Origin: Blastomussa wellsi
Lineage: Eukaryota; Cnidaria; Anthozoa; Scleractinia; Plerogyridae
Length of the DNA stretch: 64,000 nucleotides
NCBI GenBank assembly: GCA_947652115.1
Contig: OX393564.1
Location: forward strand, 2,537,121-2,601,120
Reading direction: 5' to 3'
Shown here: positions 54,069-64,000 of the stretch, piece by piece
Layout: each line of letters begins with the position of its first letter
How positions within the stretch are numbered: position 1 is the first letter of the stretch
The notes under the pieces: generated by a model
Database searches by the model: none
What the model was told of the DNA's origin: nothing
The model's input: only the letters and a program-made list of their open reading frames with translations
Program-made: the position numbers and the translations under genes

Positions 54069-57000
54069 ATGGACGTTTATCAAAGTCTTATAAACGGCGA
54101 GAGATTTGTGCAGAGCAGACGTCCTTTAATTCTAGGGATAAGCCCTAACAATCCGCACTATTACAAGCTAGATTCCCTCACGCGTCTGTTTGATTTCGCT
54201 GCAAGAACAAATTCAGACAAGGTTAGTATAACGGGCAAGGTAAAGGAGCTCGGTCGCGGATAACACTGTTTGAAGGCTATTTTATAAACTGCCTACGCCG
54301 CCAAAGTTGAATTTGTTCACGGTGACTGTGCCATTTTTAAGGAACTTGTTGTATGATATTTGTAGATAAATCCCCGATTATTCCTCGAAAATTGTAAGGC
54401 TTTTTTTTCTCCAAATTGCACGAAACACTAATCTATGGCGGCTTTAAAAGGACAAAATATCGAATGTCCATACATCAATGTTATCTTGCATGCATCGATG
54501 TTGTGTGAACTAAAAGATGCACGATACAACCAAAAGATGCACAATGCAACAAAAAGATGCTTGATACAACTAAAAGATGTTCGATACAACGAGACGCAAG
54601 CGTTAGATATACTTACTTACTTAACCAAGAAGGGAGAGGATTATAATACTACAATGTCATGGATCATCTGATTCGCCCTCCTGAGGTCTGCGCTGCTATG
54701 CCTGAGAGTCTCACGCTGTGAACGAAGAGCTCCGCCGAATATCACAGACAATGATTTTCAAATCAACAAGGAAATAGCGAGATTTTAGGATTAGAACTTT
54801 TAGAACTTTTTAGGATTAGATCATTAGAACTTTTAGCTACCTTTTACTATTTTTTTTTACACCTTTTCATATGTAAATGAGGATTAACGAAAATGCTAAT
54901 CCAAGCTTTTTAACAATTCTTTTATTTGTTTGCACAAAGGATATCATTTTCCGAAAGAATACTCCCGGAGGGGATTTGAACCCACGGCCTCCGTGATCAG
55001 TAGTCGGGTACTCTGACCACTGAGCTACTGGAGACTCTGTGGAAAGCAAGGGTCAAATGTGGGCCTTGATTGGAACCGCATCGTGCGACTGTACAGCCAA
55101 GTAATGACTAGCAAATGTGAACTCACTGACAGCATCACGCTGTCACATTAAGGAGTAGTATAGAGCCCACCAAATTAACCCCCGTTTTTTCGGAGGATTC
55201 TCATTAGCGTGGGGAGGAATAAATTAACTTGATCTACAATTGCTGTGGTATCTCATGATCTATTATGACAAAGGATTTTGGGGAGGATTTCATTAACATG
55301 GGTTCACCGTTATTGTTTTTGTTTCTCATTAACTGATTTATCCAGTGAGTCTAACCAGTCCCAAAACCTGGTTTCATCACAATGCCATATTGAACTCACC
55401 TGGACTTGCCCCGTAGTTTTCACAAAACCTTCAACACTGGTCGGTTGTGTTTTCAAAATAAAAGCGTGTTGCCATTCAGCAAGGCATTCTTCAGTGTCAC
55501 AAAGAAGAAATCTACTAGTGGATGAAACTGAAATACAAACACTACTTCTAATGAATGAAATTGCAGACATGAGGTTCTCGGTCGCATACAATTTCTACTG
55601 CAGAAATGTTTGATTTTTAAACAATGGTTTAGACTGGACGTGCATTAGTGAACTCAATTATAAACCACGCATGACCAATCGAACTAATCCATTCACAAAC
55701 GAAAAATAAGACTTTATGTTCTTGTGTGTGATCACTCCACAATCATTACATAGACGCAAACCTTCTTTCCCAAGTTCTAGGTTCAAAGCAATCTCGTCAA
55801 TCTCGTAATCACATACTGGACAAATCCTGTAGTTATCGCGCCAAAAGTACTTTGGACATTTCATAACAGCAGTATCATAGACATTCGTGCCTTCGCAGTG
55901 TATGCTGACACGGATCAGAGACTTAAGTCTGAATTGGTCGCGTTGAATCGCTATCATTATCGGCTTCTTCGCTGTTTTGGAACTCTTCAGCTCTGTTTCC
56001 TCCTCTTCATTACTCTCAGTCAAATCATCATCTCCATTGTCTGTATACGCTTTTTCTTTTTCTAACAAATCGCTTAGAAGTTTCTTATTCACCCCCAGCT
56101 CTGTGGTGGTGGTGGTTGTGTAGTTAAACAATAGAAATGTGGTGGTGGTGTAGTTAAACAATAGAAATGTGGTGGTGGTGGTGGTGTAGTTAAACAATAG
56201 AAATGTGGTGGTGGTGGTGGTGTAGTTAAACAATAGAAATGTGGTGGTGGTGGTGGAGTTAAACAATGAAAATGTGGTGGTGGTGGTGGTGGTGCAGTTA
56301 AACAATAGAAATGCGGTGGTGCGCGGCCTGCAATTTGAATGTGAGAGATTACACATTTGGTCAGTTCTCCTTAAGGTTCGAAAGAGTTGACATGAGTTGG
56401 TCCTGCCCTGTTTGTCAAAGGGATTTTTCTAGGAAAGATAGTATGCAGCGCCACATAAGTAAACACAGTAAAAACGGTTTTGCTCAGTTTATGTCGTTAT
56501 CTCAAGAAAACTGTCAGCGTTTTCAAATGATTCATCCATTTACTTGCATGGTTGCTGGAATGGCCGGGTCAGGAAAAACCATCTGGGTGCAGTCACTGTT
56601 ACAACAAACTCAAAACGTGATCAATCAACCACCGGAGAGAATAATCTGATGTTATTCACAGTGGCAACCTGCTTACACCCAGTTATTGACGATAATACCG
56701 AGAATCAAATTTGTCAAATTCCTTCTGCACTGGAACAAGATTTCTATTTGGATACCAACCTACGCAACTTGCTTGTCATTGATGACCAGATGATTGAAGC
56801 CGAAAGGGATAATCGGATCGTGAAACTGTTTATAAAAGGATCACACCATCGAAACCTGTCTGTTATTTACATTGTAAAAACTCTAAAGGCAACCGAAGTA
56901 TCAGCTTAACCAGCCACTACTTGGTCCTTTTCAAGAATCCACGGGACAAACTACAGATTTTGACTCTAGCCAAGCAAGTGTATCCTGGGCAGACTTCTTG

Positions 57001-58846
57001 GTTTATAAAGCAGTACGAAGAAGCGCTGCGAAGGCCGTTTGGTTATCTTTTTGTTGACCTTAAAGCCGACTACTGAGGACAGTTGCAGATTGCGCACAAA
57101 TGTATTATCTGGTAAAGAACGATTCGACAGCTATTGTGAATAAGGCGTGTGACTAAAAACAGGAATCGATCCGAGACTTGGGCGACAAAGAAATTATATT
57201 TGTCATGCACAGTCTGCGGTTCTCGAAACTTTGTTATTTGTGAATTGCGGTGTCACGCAATGCAAAAAACTCCAAACATTGTATTTGTATGAATAAATCG
57301 GAAAAATCATGTTCATCATCATCATGTTGATTTCAGTATTAAAGAAAGCTTGAATTTCTGGAAACCAAATCAAAATGAAGCCAAGTGAATCGAAATCGTC
57401 GAACGCACTTCGAATCTTTGATTACTTCTAGTAAGAATTTATCGTGTTACCCTTACAATTCTTAAGACGCTAACCGCAAACGGGCTAACCGCAGTGCTCA
57501 GTAGCATAACCGGAGTGCTATAGTAGGCTAACCGGAGTGCTCAGTAGGCTAACCTGAGTGCTTAGTAGGCTAACCGCAGTGCTATAGTAGGCTAACCTGG
57601 GTGATTTTGTAGTCTAATTTAGCTAACCATACTCATTCCCAGTACATTAGGAGCTCGGATCGATTCCTGTATTTAGTCGCTGCCGTGAATAAGGTCCATA
57701 TAGAGCGTTTTCACGTAACGTCATAAAATTCTAAAACCCAAAACCAAAGAGCCACCAGACTTTTTATACTCATCAGGCATAAGAGGTGCTAAATTTATAT
57801 CTGTTTACAACTTTTCAGCTCAACAGCGTCCTTCGCTTGGAAACTAGCGCAATTTGAATTTCAGTGTTATGGCGGTGTGTTACGATCACGTGTGTCGAAA
57901 AACACATACTTATCTCACGAGATTTAGCCATTTTAGAAGTTTAAGTATTAGGAAAAGTGTTTATATGAACATTTGCTTGTTCAAAACAGGTAACCAGACG
58001 CCTAGATAACCAAAGTAAACTCTAGATGTTTACACTATTTTCGGCCGCCATGTTGGTGTTCCACTGATGTACATCAATATGGCGGCTCCTTACTGGGCTC
58101 TGTAAATTTGTGCGAGACATTTCGACCAATATCTGAAGTTTGGAACAACACACACGCCTGAAACTTGGAGAAGTGTTTTCTTTCAACTAGGCTGGCTTTG
58201 AGCAAATTCGTTGTGTTTCTTTTGAGGTTTACCCCTTCGTTGTCCTAACGTTTATTCGCGTATACAACTAATAGCCATTTTATCTGTTTTCCTCGTACAG
58301 GTCTTGATTTTCATTGCTCCCGAGACTGCCGAGCATAATTACCGAGCAGTAGGCGTGAAAAACCCTGTGAAGTACGCGCGACTTGAAGGAAAGAGATTGC
58401 AAAACAAATGCAATGAAGCCATTCAAAACAGCGATCTCCGCAATGCTTCCTACAGCTACGTCAAATGGGTAGAGGAGGTGGAAAGCTGCCCCAAATACCA
58501 CAAGGCTTTAGCAGACATCAAAGATCTGTACAACGCAAATGATGATTTCCGTAACGATGTTAGAGAAACCACCGAGGCAGCCTTGAAAAGTCTGCAAAAG
58601 AGCAGAGGAAAAGGAGCTTCAAACAAAGGAAATGTAGCGGAGGAGGAGCAGGTGGATGTTGACGAAGGAGCTCTTTATCTGCTGACAGAGCTGGCGTTTT
58701 TCGTGGCGGTTCCAAGCATTTATGAGAAAAGTGATGAGTTCGTGTTCGTTTATCACCGCGTTTGGTCCCCCATGTTTGAAAAGTTCTGTGGTGGCTGTTA
58801 CGACGGCATCGAAAAGCCTTATATAGGTTTTTTCGTGGTTGAGTAA
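54069..58846 (+). CDS. tRNA-dependent cyclodipeptide synthase C (2 exons: 54069-54221, 58301-58846)
   Basis: Same structure as CDPS-B: exon 1 of 51 codons ending AAG before GTTAGT, exon 2 of 181 codons after CCTCGTACAG, phase-0 intron, 232 aa. GISPNN, YLLTE and VFVYHR are conserved, so it is expected to be active as an NYH-type CDPS. It differs from CDPS-B at two positions I can see (Asn for Ser in the charged loop, Gly for Asn in CYDGIEKP). The Gly is shared with CDPS-A. The ATG sits in a new 5' context (GACGTGAACATGG), so expression may differ from B. The 4-kb intron holds a tRNA-like repeat, viral remnants and a decayed ATPase. The P450 gene lies 1.3 kb downstream in the opposite direction. 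Confidence 0.9.
54963..55037 (-). tRNA. tRNA-like sequence in CDPS-C intron
   Basis: Copy of 47691-47760 with a changed 3' arm. A- and B-boxes are intact. Likely a duplicated pseudo-tRNA or SINE piece. Confidence 0.4.
55658..56100 (-). pseudogene. Second copy of the viral zinc-ribbon gene remnant
   Basis: Near-identical to 48365-48800, with the same KLLSDLLEKEKAY, acidic stretch and Cys pairs. It keeps a few extra residues (YEIDEIALN), absent from the first copy. Its upstream part has been replaced by the minisatellite at 56103, so the open frame that runs on into the repeat is a chance fusion. Confidence 0.55.
56103..56325. repeat. Short array of the TGG-rich minisatellite
   Basis: About six units of the repeat seen at 49440-51382. 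It joins the viral zinc-ribbon remnant on the left to the region before the ATPase remnant on the right. Confidence 0.9.
56392..57143 (+). pseudogene. Packaging ATPase of a second virus-like lineage, decayed
   Basis: It begins with a C2H2 finger (CPVCQRDFSRKDSMQRHISKH), then MIHPFTCMVAGMAGSGKT with a Walker A motif. Further phrases in other frames are LLVIDDQMIEAE (Walker B region), LFIKGSHHRNLSVIYIV, and LAKQVYPGQTSWFIKQYEEA. This is an A32-like DNA-packaging ATPase, clearly different from the Maverick ATPase at 17912 (finger-bearing and longer). A TGA at 56647-56649 and frameshifts near 56720, 56880 and 57065 break it. It lies in the intron of CDPS-C, on the same strand. Confidence 0.7.
57144..58300. 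other. Last part of CDPS-C intron
   Basis: Apart from the tandem repeat, a MITE-like piece starts near 57706 (GAGCGTTTTCACGTAACGTCA) and holds inverted GCCGCCATGTTGG/TATGGCGGC phrases near 58030-58085. This resembles the AT-duplication family seen at 33093 and 44888. No gene is seen. Confidence 0.45.
57470..57612 (+). repeat. Short tandem repeat GCTAACCGGAGTGCT
   Basis: About six irregular units of 20-27 bp containing GGCTAACC and GAGTGCT. Non-coding. Confidence 0.75.
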
Positions 58847-60142
58847 TAATTTAAAGAACTGTTTACTCTTTCGATCAGAAATTAAATCTAAAGTGCAAGA
58901 ATCAGTTATCAGTCTTCATTGTCCGCCCTGTCCGAGGGAAGTGTGCTTAATCCGCCGATACATTTGCCTTTACCAATGCTTTGCGCGCGAAAACCCTAAA
59001 GCGCTTATAAAAACTCAAAGAAAAGCGCTAAAGCATTCAAACTCGGCAAGAGCAATGTTGTTGGATAAAAGAACGATTTCCGTTAAACCATACCTTTCTA
59101 TATTCCCAGTGGGTTTAGGTTGGTTTGTGGCAAAATTTACGGCCGCCATCTTTTTTCACACGGTGGATTGGACCTCAAATTTAAAGGGAGTTTAAGGCAG
59201 TCCTTAGCACACAAAAAACAAACGAATTGCTACCGCTACTCCTAACAAGTTTTAGCGGCTTGCAACTGTCGTTTCGAGAGCGTCTAATTAGTGACTGACA
59301 AGTTTTGCTTTTCATCCCAGTAAAAAGTGACTCGTCCTTCAATGCGCTTTGTCTTTGAACGCAGTGCAAAAAGGGCATTGAAAACACAAGAAAGATACCA
59401 CAACACACCATTTTCAAGTGAGTTCAAAACTACTTTAGCAGTCACTAAAGTGAAATTAACAGTTTACTTAAGGGGACATTACGGTTGGTTCATGGTAAGA
59501 TTTTGGCAGCTTAGTTAAAAAATCATATTTAATCAACAATTCACTCAAATTAACTCAGACTAATTGGTAAGAAGTATACCAAGGCCATTGCTTACCACGT
59601 GACATATTCAATGTTTACCTATTGTTTATTTCGGATCATTCACAGTTAAACGTTGCAAGTGTTTTTAACGAAAAGAAAGAGCAGCCGATTTCTAAGTTTT
59701 TAAGCTCTGTATTTAATAACAGAAGCAATTAACAATCGCTCAGAATATCGCCTGATACTTAATTAGCTGACGAGACAGAAGGCCAACTCAGCTAAAATCG
59801 CCAACCAACATCCAACTCTCTCCGACAAAGGGCTAACGCTCGAAACGTCAGCACTTGAATCTCTTTACGGTGGCCAATTGACATTATCAACCCAGTTGAT
59901 AAAACCAAATTATATTAAAATCAGATAAAACGTGTTATGTCCGGATGACGGATAAATAAGAAATATCTGATCATAAATGGGCATTATTGTAGAAAGATAC
60001 CTCCTAAAAACATAACTGTTCTCACACAGTCCGCGTTGTACCAATCCGACTACCCACCCATTTAGAGAGCTCGTTAAGAGTTCAAGTTTTATAGTTTCAT
60101 TTTTACATGCAAAGCGCGGATATGTTATTTTATTTTTAATAT
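58847..60142. other. 3' flank of CDPS-C
   Basis: Near-copy of 52253-53340, interrupted by the Penelope leader fragment at 59800-59916. No gene recognised. CDPS-C and the P450 converge across this stretch. Confidence 0.5.
59800..59916 (+). mobile_element. Inserted Penelope leader fragment, AAAATC duplication
   Basis: 117 bp matching the ribozyme and hairpin part of the Penelope leader, flanked by AAAATC (59794-59799, 59917-59922). The CDPS-B copy (near 53205) shows the empty site, so insertion followed the duplication. The core here reads CCGACAA, losing the invariant G. Confidence 0.8.
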
Positions 60143-63025
60143 TCAAGCACCGTTTTTGTGTCTCTTGTTAAATACTATCTCTGGGCAAAGGTAAGGCGTG
60201 AAGAAGCTCATTCCCTTGGTCTTCACTCGTGCTGTGGGGCTAGAGTGCGCCAGCTGAAGTGTGTATTTCTGCAAGACCGACGCTACAACTACACGACTGA
60301 TAGCCAGAGCGAATCGATAACCAAGGCATTTCCTCGGACCCATTCCGAAGCGGAAGAGTGAACCGGGCGTTGGTCGGGCTCCGTGGGCGAAGCGATCCGG
60401 GTCGAATTCCTCAGGATCTTTCCAGTACTTCTCAGAGAAGTTCAGTGAATGAGTGTCTACACAGACTGGTGTCTGTTAAACAAGAAGTAGAGATTATGAC
60501 ATGGAAAGTGCGCACGAACGAGTATTATTCACGAGTTGTTATGCATAAAAAACAACGAAAGAGTGAGCGGAGCGAACGAGTGAGTTTTTTGATGCATAGC
60601 AACGAGTGAATAAAAATCGTTCAAGTACCTTCCATGGTGTAATGTTTTTATTTCATACATACGGACAATGAAATCAAACTTAATAGCAACAGAATCAGTG
60701 TTGATTTCAGAGAAGGTATTAAGGGGCAGACATTTGATTTTGAGGGACACAGATTCCCAGAACTTTAAACTAGAGAACATTCAGCTTGACGGGACCCATG
60801 TTGGTGATACTTTTCTCAAACTCATTAATAATTCATCACGTTAAAACAAAGGAAATCAGAACCGTAACCGTGGTTTGGAAATGTGATCTTAATTAGCATA
60901 GATTTTTACGATTTTATTTCTTCGTTTTCTCCGTAGTTTTAGTTTCGATTGAGAAGATATATCAAAAACTCCAGACAGTGTTTCATCACATTTCCAAACA
61001 CCTCGAAGTTCGTCAAAAATACTTTTCAACTCTCTTCTCGGTGTTTGGAAATGTGATGAAACACTGTCTCTCGTTTTTGATATATTACTTGAAAAAATTG
61101 TGGCTATCAGCAAAACTTGTATTATGATTCGATTTAGCCACCGGAGTGATAATTTTGTTCAGACAGCTGGGTAAAACGAAAGAAAGCGTTTCTTACCCCT
61201 TGTGGTATCTGGTATCCGCCAATATCAGTTACGGGTTTCACCGTTCTCTCCGGAAGACTGAGTGCCAAAGCGGGGTTCATCCGGGCACTTTCTTTAAGAA
61301 CCATTTCCATATATGGCAAGGTCTTCTCCAGGTCCCGGCACGAGCTTGGATCAGTCCCTCGCAGTGTCTCATCCACTTCCTGCCGTACTTTCTCCTGTAC
61401 AGCTTGGTGTCGAGCGAGGTCGGCCAGAGCAAACGACGTGGCCGCAAAGCTGACGTCCACGTTCAGTAGGAGAATTTCGTCCACAGAATGCAAAAGCTGC
61501 GGAGACCACGAGAAAACAATTATAAAATTTGTATACTGTCGTAGCACCCCCCCCCCCCCCCCCTCCCCCATCCCCAGTTTTGATCATTTTCGACAGGATT
61601 CTAGCAACAGCAGTTGCAGTGTTGGGCAGTTGTTAAAGGGGCACTGTCACGATATTTTGGTATCAAATTTCCGTCCAAATTTCGAGCCTTGGAAAAGTAA
61701 GGAAAGCCTGCACCCTACCTCCTGTTCTTCTAGTTCGAGAGCGTGAGTCTTCAGCTGTTCCATCATGCCGAAGAACAATCCGTCACCAGAACTCAGGCGT
61801 CCTTCTTCGTATTCTTTAAATAGGAATCTGTTAAATGTCTCCCAGGCCTTGTTGAATGAGCGCGCTTGCTGATTCGCCTTGGTTGGAAGGTATGAATAAA
61901 ACGGTAACCTTGTTTCTGCGATGTTAAAATTGTTCACGGCGTCTTGAAGCAAATTATTGACATCCAAGATACGTTGAAAATGTTTTTCAAGCACCTCATC
62001 GCCGTACACTACTTTCACTAAAACTCGGAGTGTGACGTTCGCCAGACCTTTATCTTGAAGATCAACTGGTTTGCCGATTGGCAAGCCCTTCAGAAACACC
62101 GCGCATTCCCGTCCGATCGCCTGCAAACTGTTTGTAGCGGCGCTGGCGGAGAAGTATTTTTCAAACGGACCCCGGCATCTTCGTACTTCCTCGCGCCCGT
62201 AGCTCGTTGCTAGGCAACTTCCCAGTATGTCCTTGAACACAGAACCGAGGCAAGTGAAGTCGCGCTCACGCCGGTGAGAGTAGTGATCGGTGTAGAAGGT
62301 GCGAATAGCTTCAGCGTCTGCTAGTATCCTGGCGACGAATAGATCACGCTGCAAGGTTAGTATTTTATGGACACCAGTCCGGCCCTTGGGAGGTGGGCAA
62401 TGGAAAAGAGAAAAACGGAATCCAAATCTTTCCCTTCGCTTACGCTTTGACACCACGGCTAGCTTGTCTACTGCGTTCATGAAGCGTATCCTTGTTCTAA
62501 CGGAAGCAGTAACCATAATTTGAAACGTCTCGTTACTATTGGTAGTGTGTTGAAAGGAAATAAGACGTATACTGTCAATTTCGATTTCAGTTTTATAACA
62601 TTGCAAGTTCCTGCCGAGTTTTGATAGGAATTTAAAGCTCTCCTCAAGTGTTTATGCAAATTAAACTGAATCAATTCCTGATTAGGGTTTGGTCTAAAAT
62701 AAGATATCGATTTAGGGTAAGGGCTTCAAAAATCGCTAAGCACAGCCCCACCCAATTTTTGGTGGAGTACCTAACATCTTCCCTAACCCCACCCCCCCCC
62801 CCTCCCCACCCACCCACCACCAACAGGATGTTGTACAAACTGGCATACTCACACGACTGGAGTTAAGCAATGCCATATGTAGTAAATAGGGCCATGCGTC
62901 TTGGACAGCGTACGCCCAAAGAAGTTCACGTGGTGGAAGTGTCCGTAAGGTAGCTCGGGCAGCTCTCCGGGCATTCTCTCGCCTTTGGTATTTGTCAATG
63001 GCACGCGCCAATAAACCAGTGCAAG
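60143..63025 (-). CDS. Cytochrome P450 (4 exons visible, minus strand; 5' exon not found)
   Basis: P450s oxidise small molecules at a haem, usually on the ER membrane. Exons on the minus strand are about 63025-62855, 62348-61719, 61496-61197 and 60472-60143 (stop), about 476 aa. The first visible exon has RMPGELPELPYGHFHHVN and SKTHGPIYYIW, the usual P450 start of the fold. The third holds the ExxR motif (VLKESARMNP). The last holds WKDPEEFDPDRF and the haem loop FRFGMGPRKCLG with its Cys ligand. The last three exon joins are phase 0 with GT-AG ends. The first join is uncertain: the strong GTGAGT donor at 62852 breaks phase, while a GT two bases earlier keeps it. The I-helix reads SFAATS, lacking the usual acidic residue before Thr. 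The first visible exon seems to begin at an acceptor, so the membrane-anchor exon lies upstream and was not identified. It is tail-to-tail with CDPS-C. Confidence 0.88.
60814..61088. repeat. Dispersed 275-bp repeat in the last P450 intron
   Basis: Second copy of the repeat at 31312-31603 (TCTCAAACTCATTAATAATT...GATATATTAC), with the internal inverted pair GACAGTGTTTCATC/GATGAAACACTGTC. Confidence 0.75.
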
Positions 63026-63086
63026 CTACAAGTGCATGTCAACAAAGCATAATTGTAACTGAATTGTGTGGCATCGCTTGATGACG

Positions 63087-63239
63087 GCATGTACTAAAAC
63101 CAGGAACACCGGAACACCGGAACACCCCGAACACTAGAAATACAATAAAATGCCAATAAATTTCTGGTGTTCCGGGGTGTTCCGGTGTTCCGGTGTTCCG
63201 TGTTTTATGGTGTTCCGGTGTTCCTAGTTTTAGTACATG
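63087..63239. repeat. Foldback with GGAACACC repeats
   Basis: GCATGTACTAAAACCAGGAA and its near-complement lie at the two ends. The arms consist of GGAACACC units facing each other across a short AT-rich loop. It lies upstream of the P450 exons. Confidence 0.75.
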
Positions 63240-63640
63240 CCCTTACTTACCGCAGCCACGAAATCTTACTTTATTAATTAAAGAATGCTCTTCAGATAAC
63301 TTTGTAAAACATAAAGGAAAGCGTAATTACTTGTGGTAACTGCAGATTGGGCAAGAACGTTCGAATACGCTTCTCTCGGTGCCTATTAAATGAAGTTTTT
63401 ACTGAATTTAATAAGCTATTTTTCGGCTGTTCTGCTATACAGACCTATACACGTTCTCGATAATGTCCGCCATGTTGTTTTTTTTTTGCAGGACACTATT
63501 AGCAAAGTGCGAAGATTCCCAGAAAAGGTACTTATAAATTCAAAATGGTGCAGTAAAGAAAGACGACCCACCGCGATCGAAGGAACAGCGAAGCAACGAT
63601 CAAAAAATTATCGGCGATTGTAGTTCAGATATATATACTT
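63240..63640 (+). other. Non-coding or unassigned, upstream of the P450
   Basis: A plus-strand stretch, TTTTTTTTGCAG then an open frame to 63623 rich in Lys and Arg, could be the last exon of an unseen gene or the end of a retrotransposon frame. No motif is recognised. The missing first P450 exon should lie on the minus strand here or beyond the window. Confidence 0.3.
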
Positions 63641-63875
63641 TATACTTTTTTAATTTTAGTGCAAAGTTTACATATTATTTTTAAGTTTGCTGTTACGTAG
63701 CTAGATATATTTTAAACAATTTTAGAATCTATTTGTAATAATTCAATATTTTAAATAATTCTTATGTAAAATAGTTAAGATATATTTTTTAGATACTAAT
63801 AGCGTACGCAATTAGTTTGTATAAAGCTAAATACTCTGACACTTTAATAAAGTCTTCATCATCATCATCATCATC
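63641..63875 (+). mobile_element. Probable 3' end of a non-LTR retrotransposon with (ATC)n tail
   Basis: An AT-rich 3' untranslated-like region ends in TTTAATAAAGTCTTCATC and a short (ATC) run at about 63858-63875, a tail type common in L2/CR1-like LINEs of invertebrates. No reverse transcriptase is in view. Confidence 0.4.
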
Positions 63876-64000
63876 TCTAAGAAATTGACGAAACGGGAAG
63901 GCAAACCGACTTGGAAAGTTGACCGCTTTCTTACTCGGGGAGAAATGGACATGATATTTTGCTTTGTTTTAGTTACAAACCAAATAAAATGTAGCTAGGA

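Noticed and set aside
60814..61088. Maverick fragment in the P450 intron
   Set aside because: The shared sequence ends inside the Maverick polymerase at repeat boundaries and is an independent mobile repeat, not Maverick DNA.
62736..63011. Frame starting MARAIDKYQRRENARRA as P450 N-terminus
   Set aside because: The overlapping phase contains the real P450 phrases (RMPGELPELPYGHF, THGPIYYIW). The longer frame is a shadow.

Overview
Organism. This is a stretch of an animal nuclear genome, most likely an anthozoan cnidarian (stony coral or sea anemone). The base composition is AT-rich, host genes carry spliceosomal introns with GT-AG ends, and transposons are dense and of cnidarian type (Penelope-like, Maverick/Polinton, Ty3/gypsy, hAT-like and many MITEs). 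The host genes include tRNA-dependent cyclodipeptide synthases (CDPS). These enzymes are almost entirely bacterial, and the best-known animal examples are from the sea anemone Nematostella. The species call is inference.

Host genes. The window holds a small CDPS family. Three two-exon genes are complete: CDPS-A (exons 7686-7838 and 10180-10710), CDPS-B (46558-46710 and 51707-52252) and CDPS-C (54069-54221 and 58301-58846). There are two orphan first exons, one truncated at 1590-1676 and one intact at 40410-40562. All three genes share one phase-0 intron position and keep the catalytic Ser, Tyr, Glu and Tyr-His residues of the NYH subfamily. A cytochrome P450 gene (minus strand, exons between 63025 and 60143) lies tail-to-tail with CDPS-C. 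In bacteria, CDPS and P450 genes often form cyclodipeptide biosynthesis clusters, so this neighbourhood is the most interesting feature of the window. No other tailoring enzyme is visible.

Layout. 1-1865: duplicated upstream module with a truncated CDPS exon 1. 1866-4605: Penelope-like element. 4606-7685: MITEs and simple repeats. 7686-10710: CDPS-A. 11499-12995: hAT-like transposase pseudogene. 13308-15870: repeat block X. 15873-32376: a full-length but decayed Maverick/Polinton of about 16.5 kb. It carries long terminal inverted repeats, protein-primed DNA polymerase B, integrase, packaging ATPase, protease, major and minor capsid proteins, a parvovirus-like phospholipase A2, a BRO-N/nuclease protein and a late-transcription-factor-like zinc protein. 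32436-41575: second upstream module, broken by a THAP transposon (33093-34586) and a young Ty3/gypsy element (34714-39431), ending in the orphan exon 1. 41576-44005: second copy of block X. 44061-47570: third upstream module with CDPS-B exon 1. 47571-51706: CDPS-B intron with viral gene remnants and a 1.9-kb GT-rich minisatellite. 54069-60060: a near-copy of the CDPS-B unit (CDPS-C), with a decayed packaging ATPase of a second virus-like lineage in its intron. 60143-63025: P450. 63026-64000: foldback and a probable LINE 3' end.

How it fits together. The host story is a recently and repeatedly duplicated CDPS locus beside a P450, in a region that has absorbed at least two kinds of virus-like DNA and many transposons. 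Several mobile elements can be dated relative to the duplications because the paralogous copies give clean empty sites.
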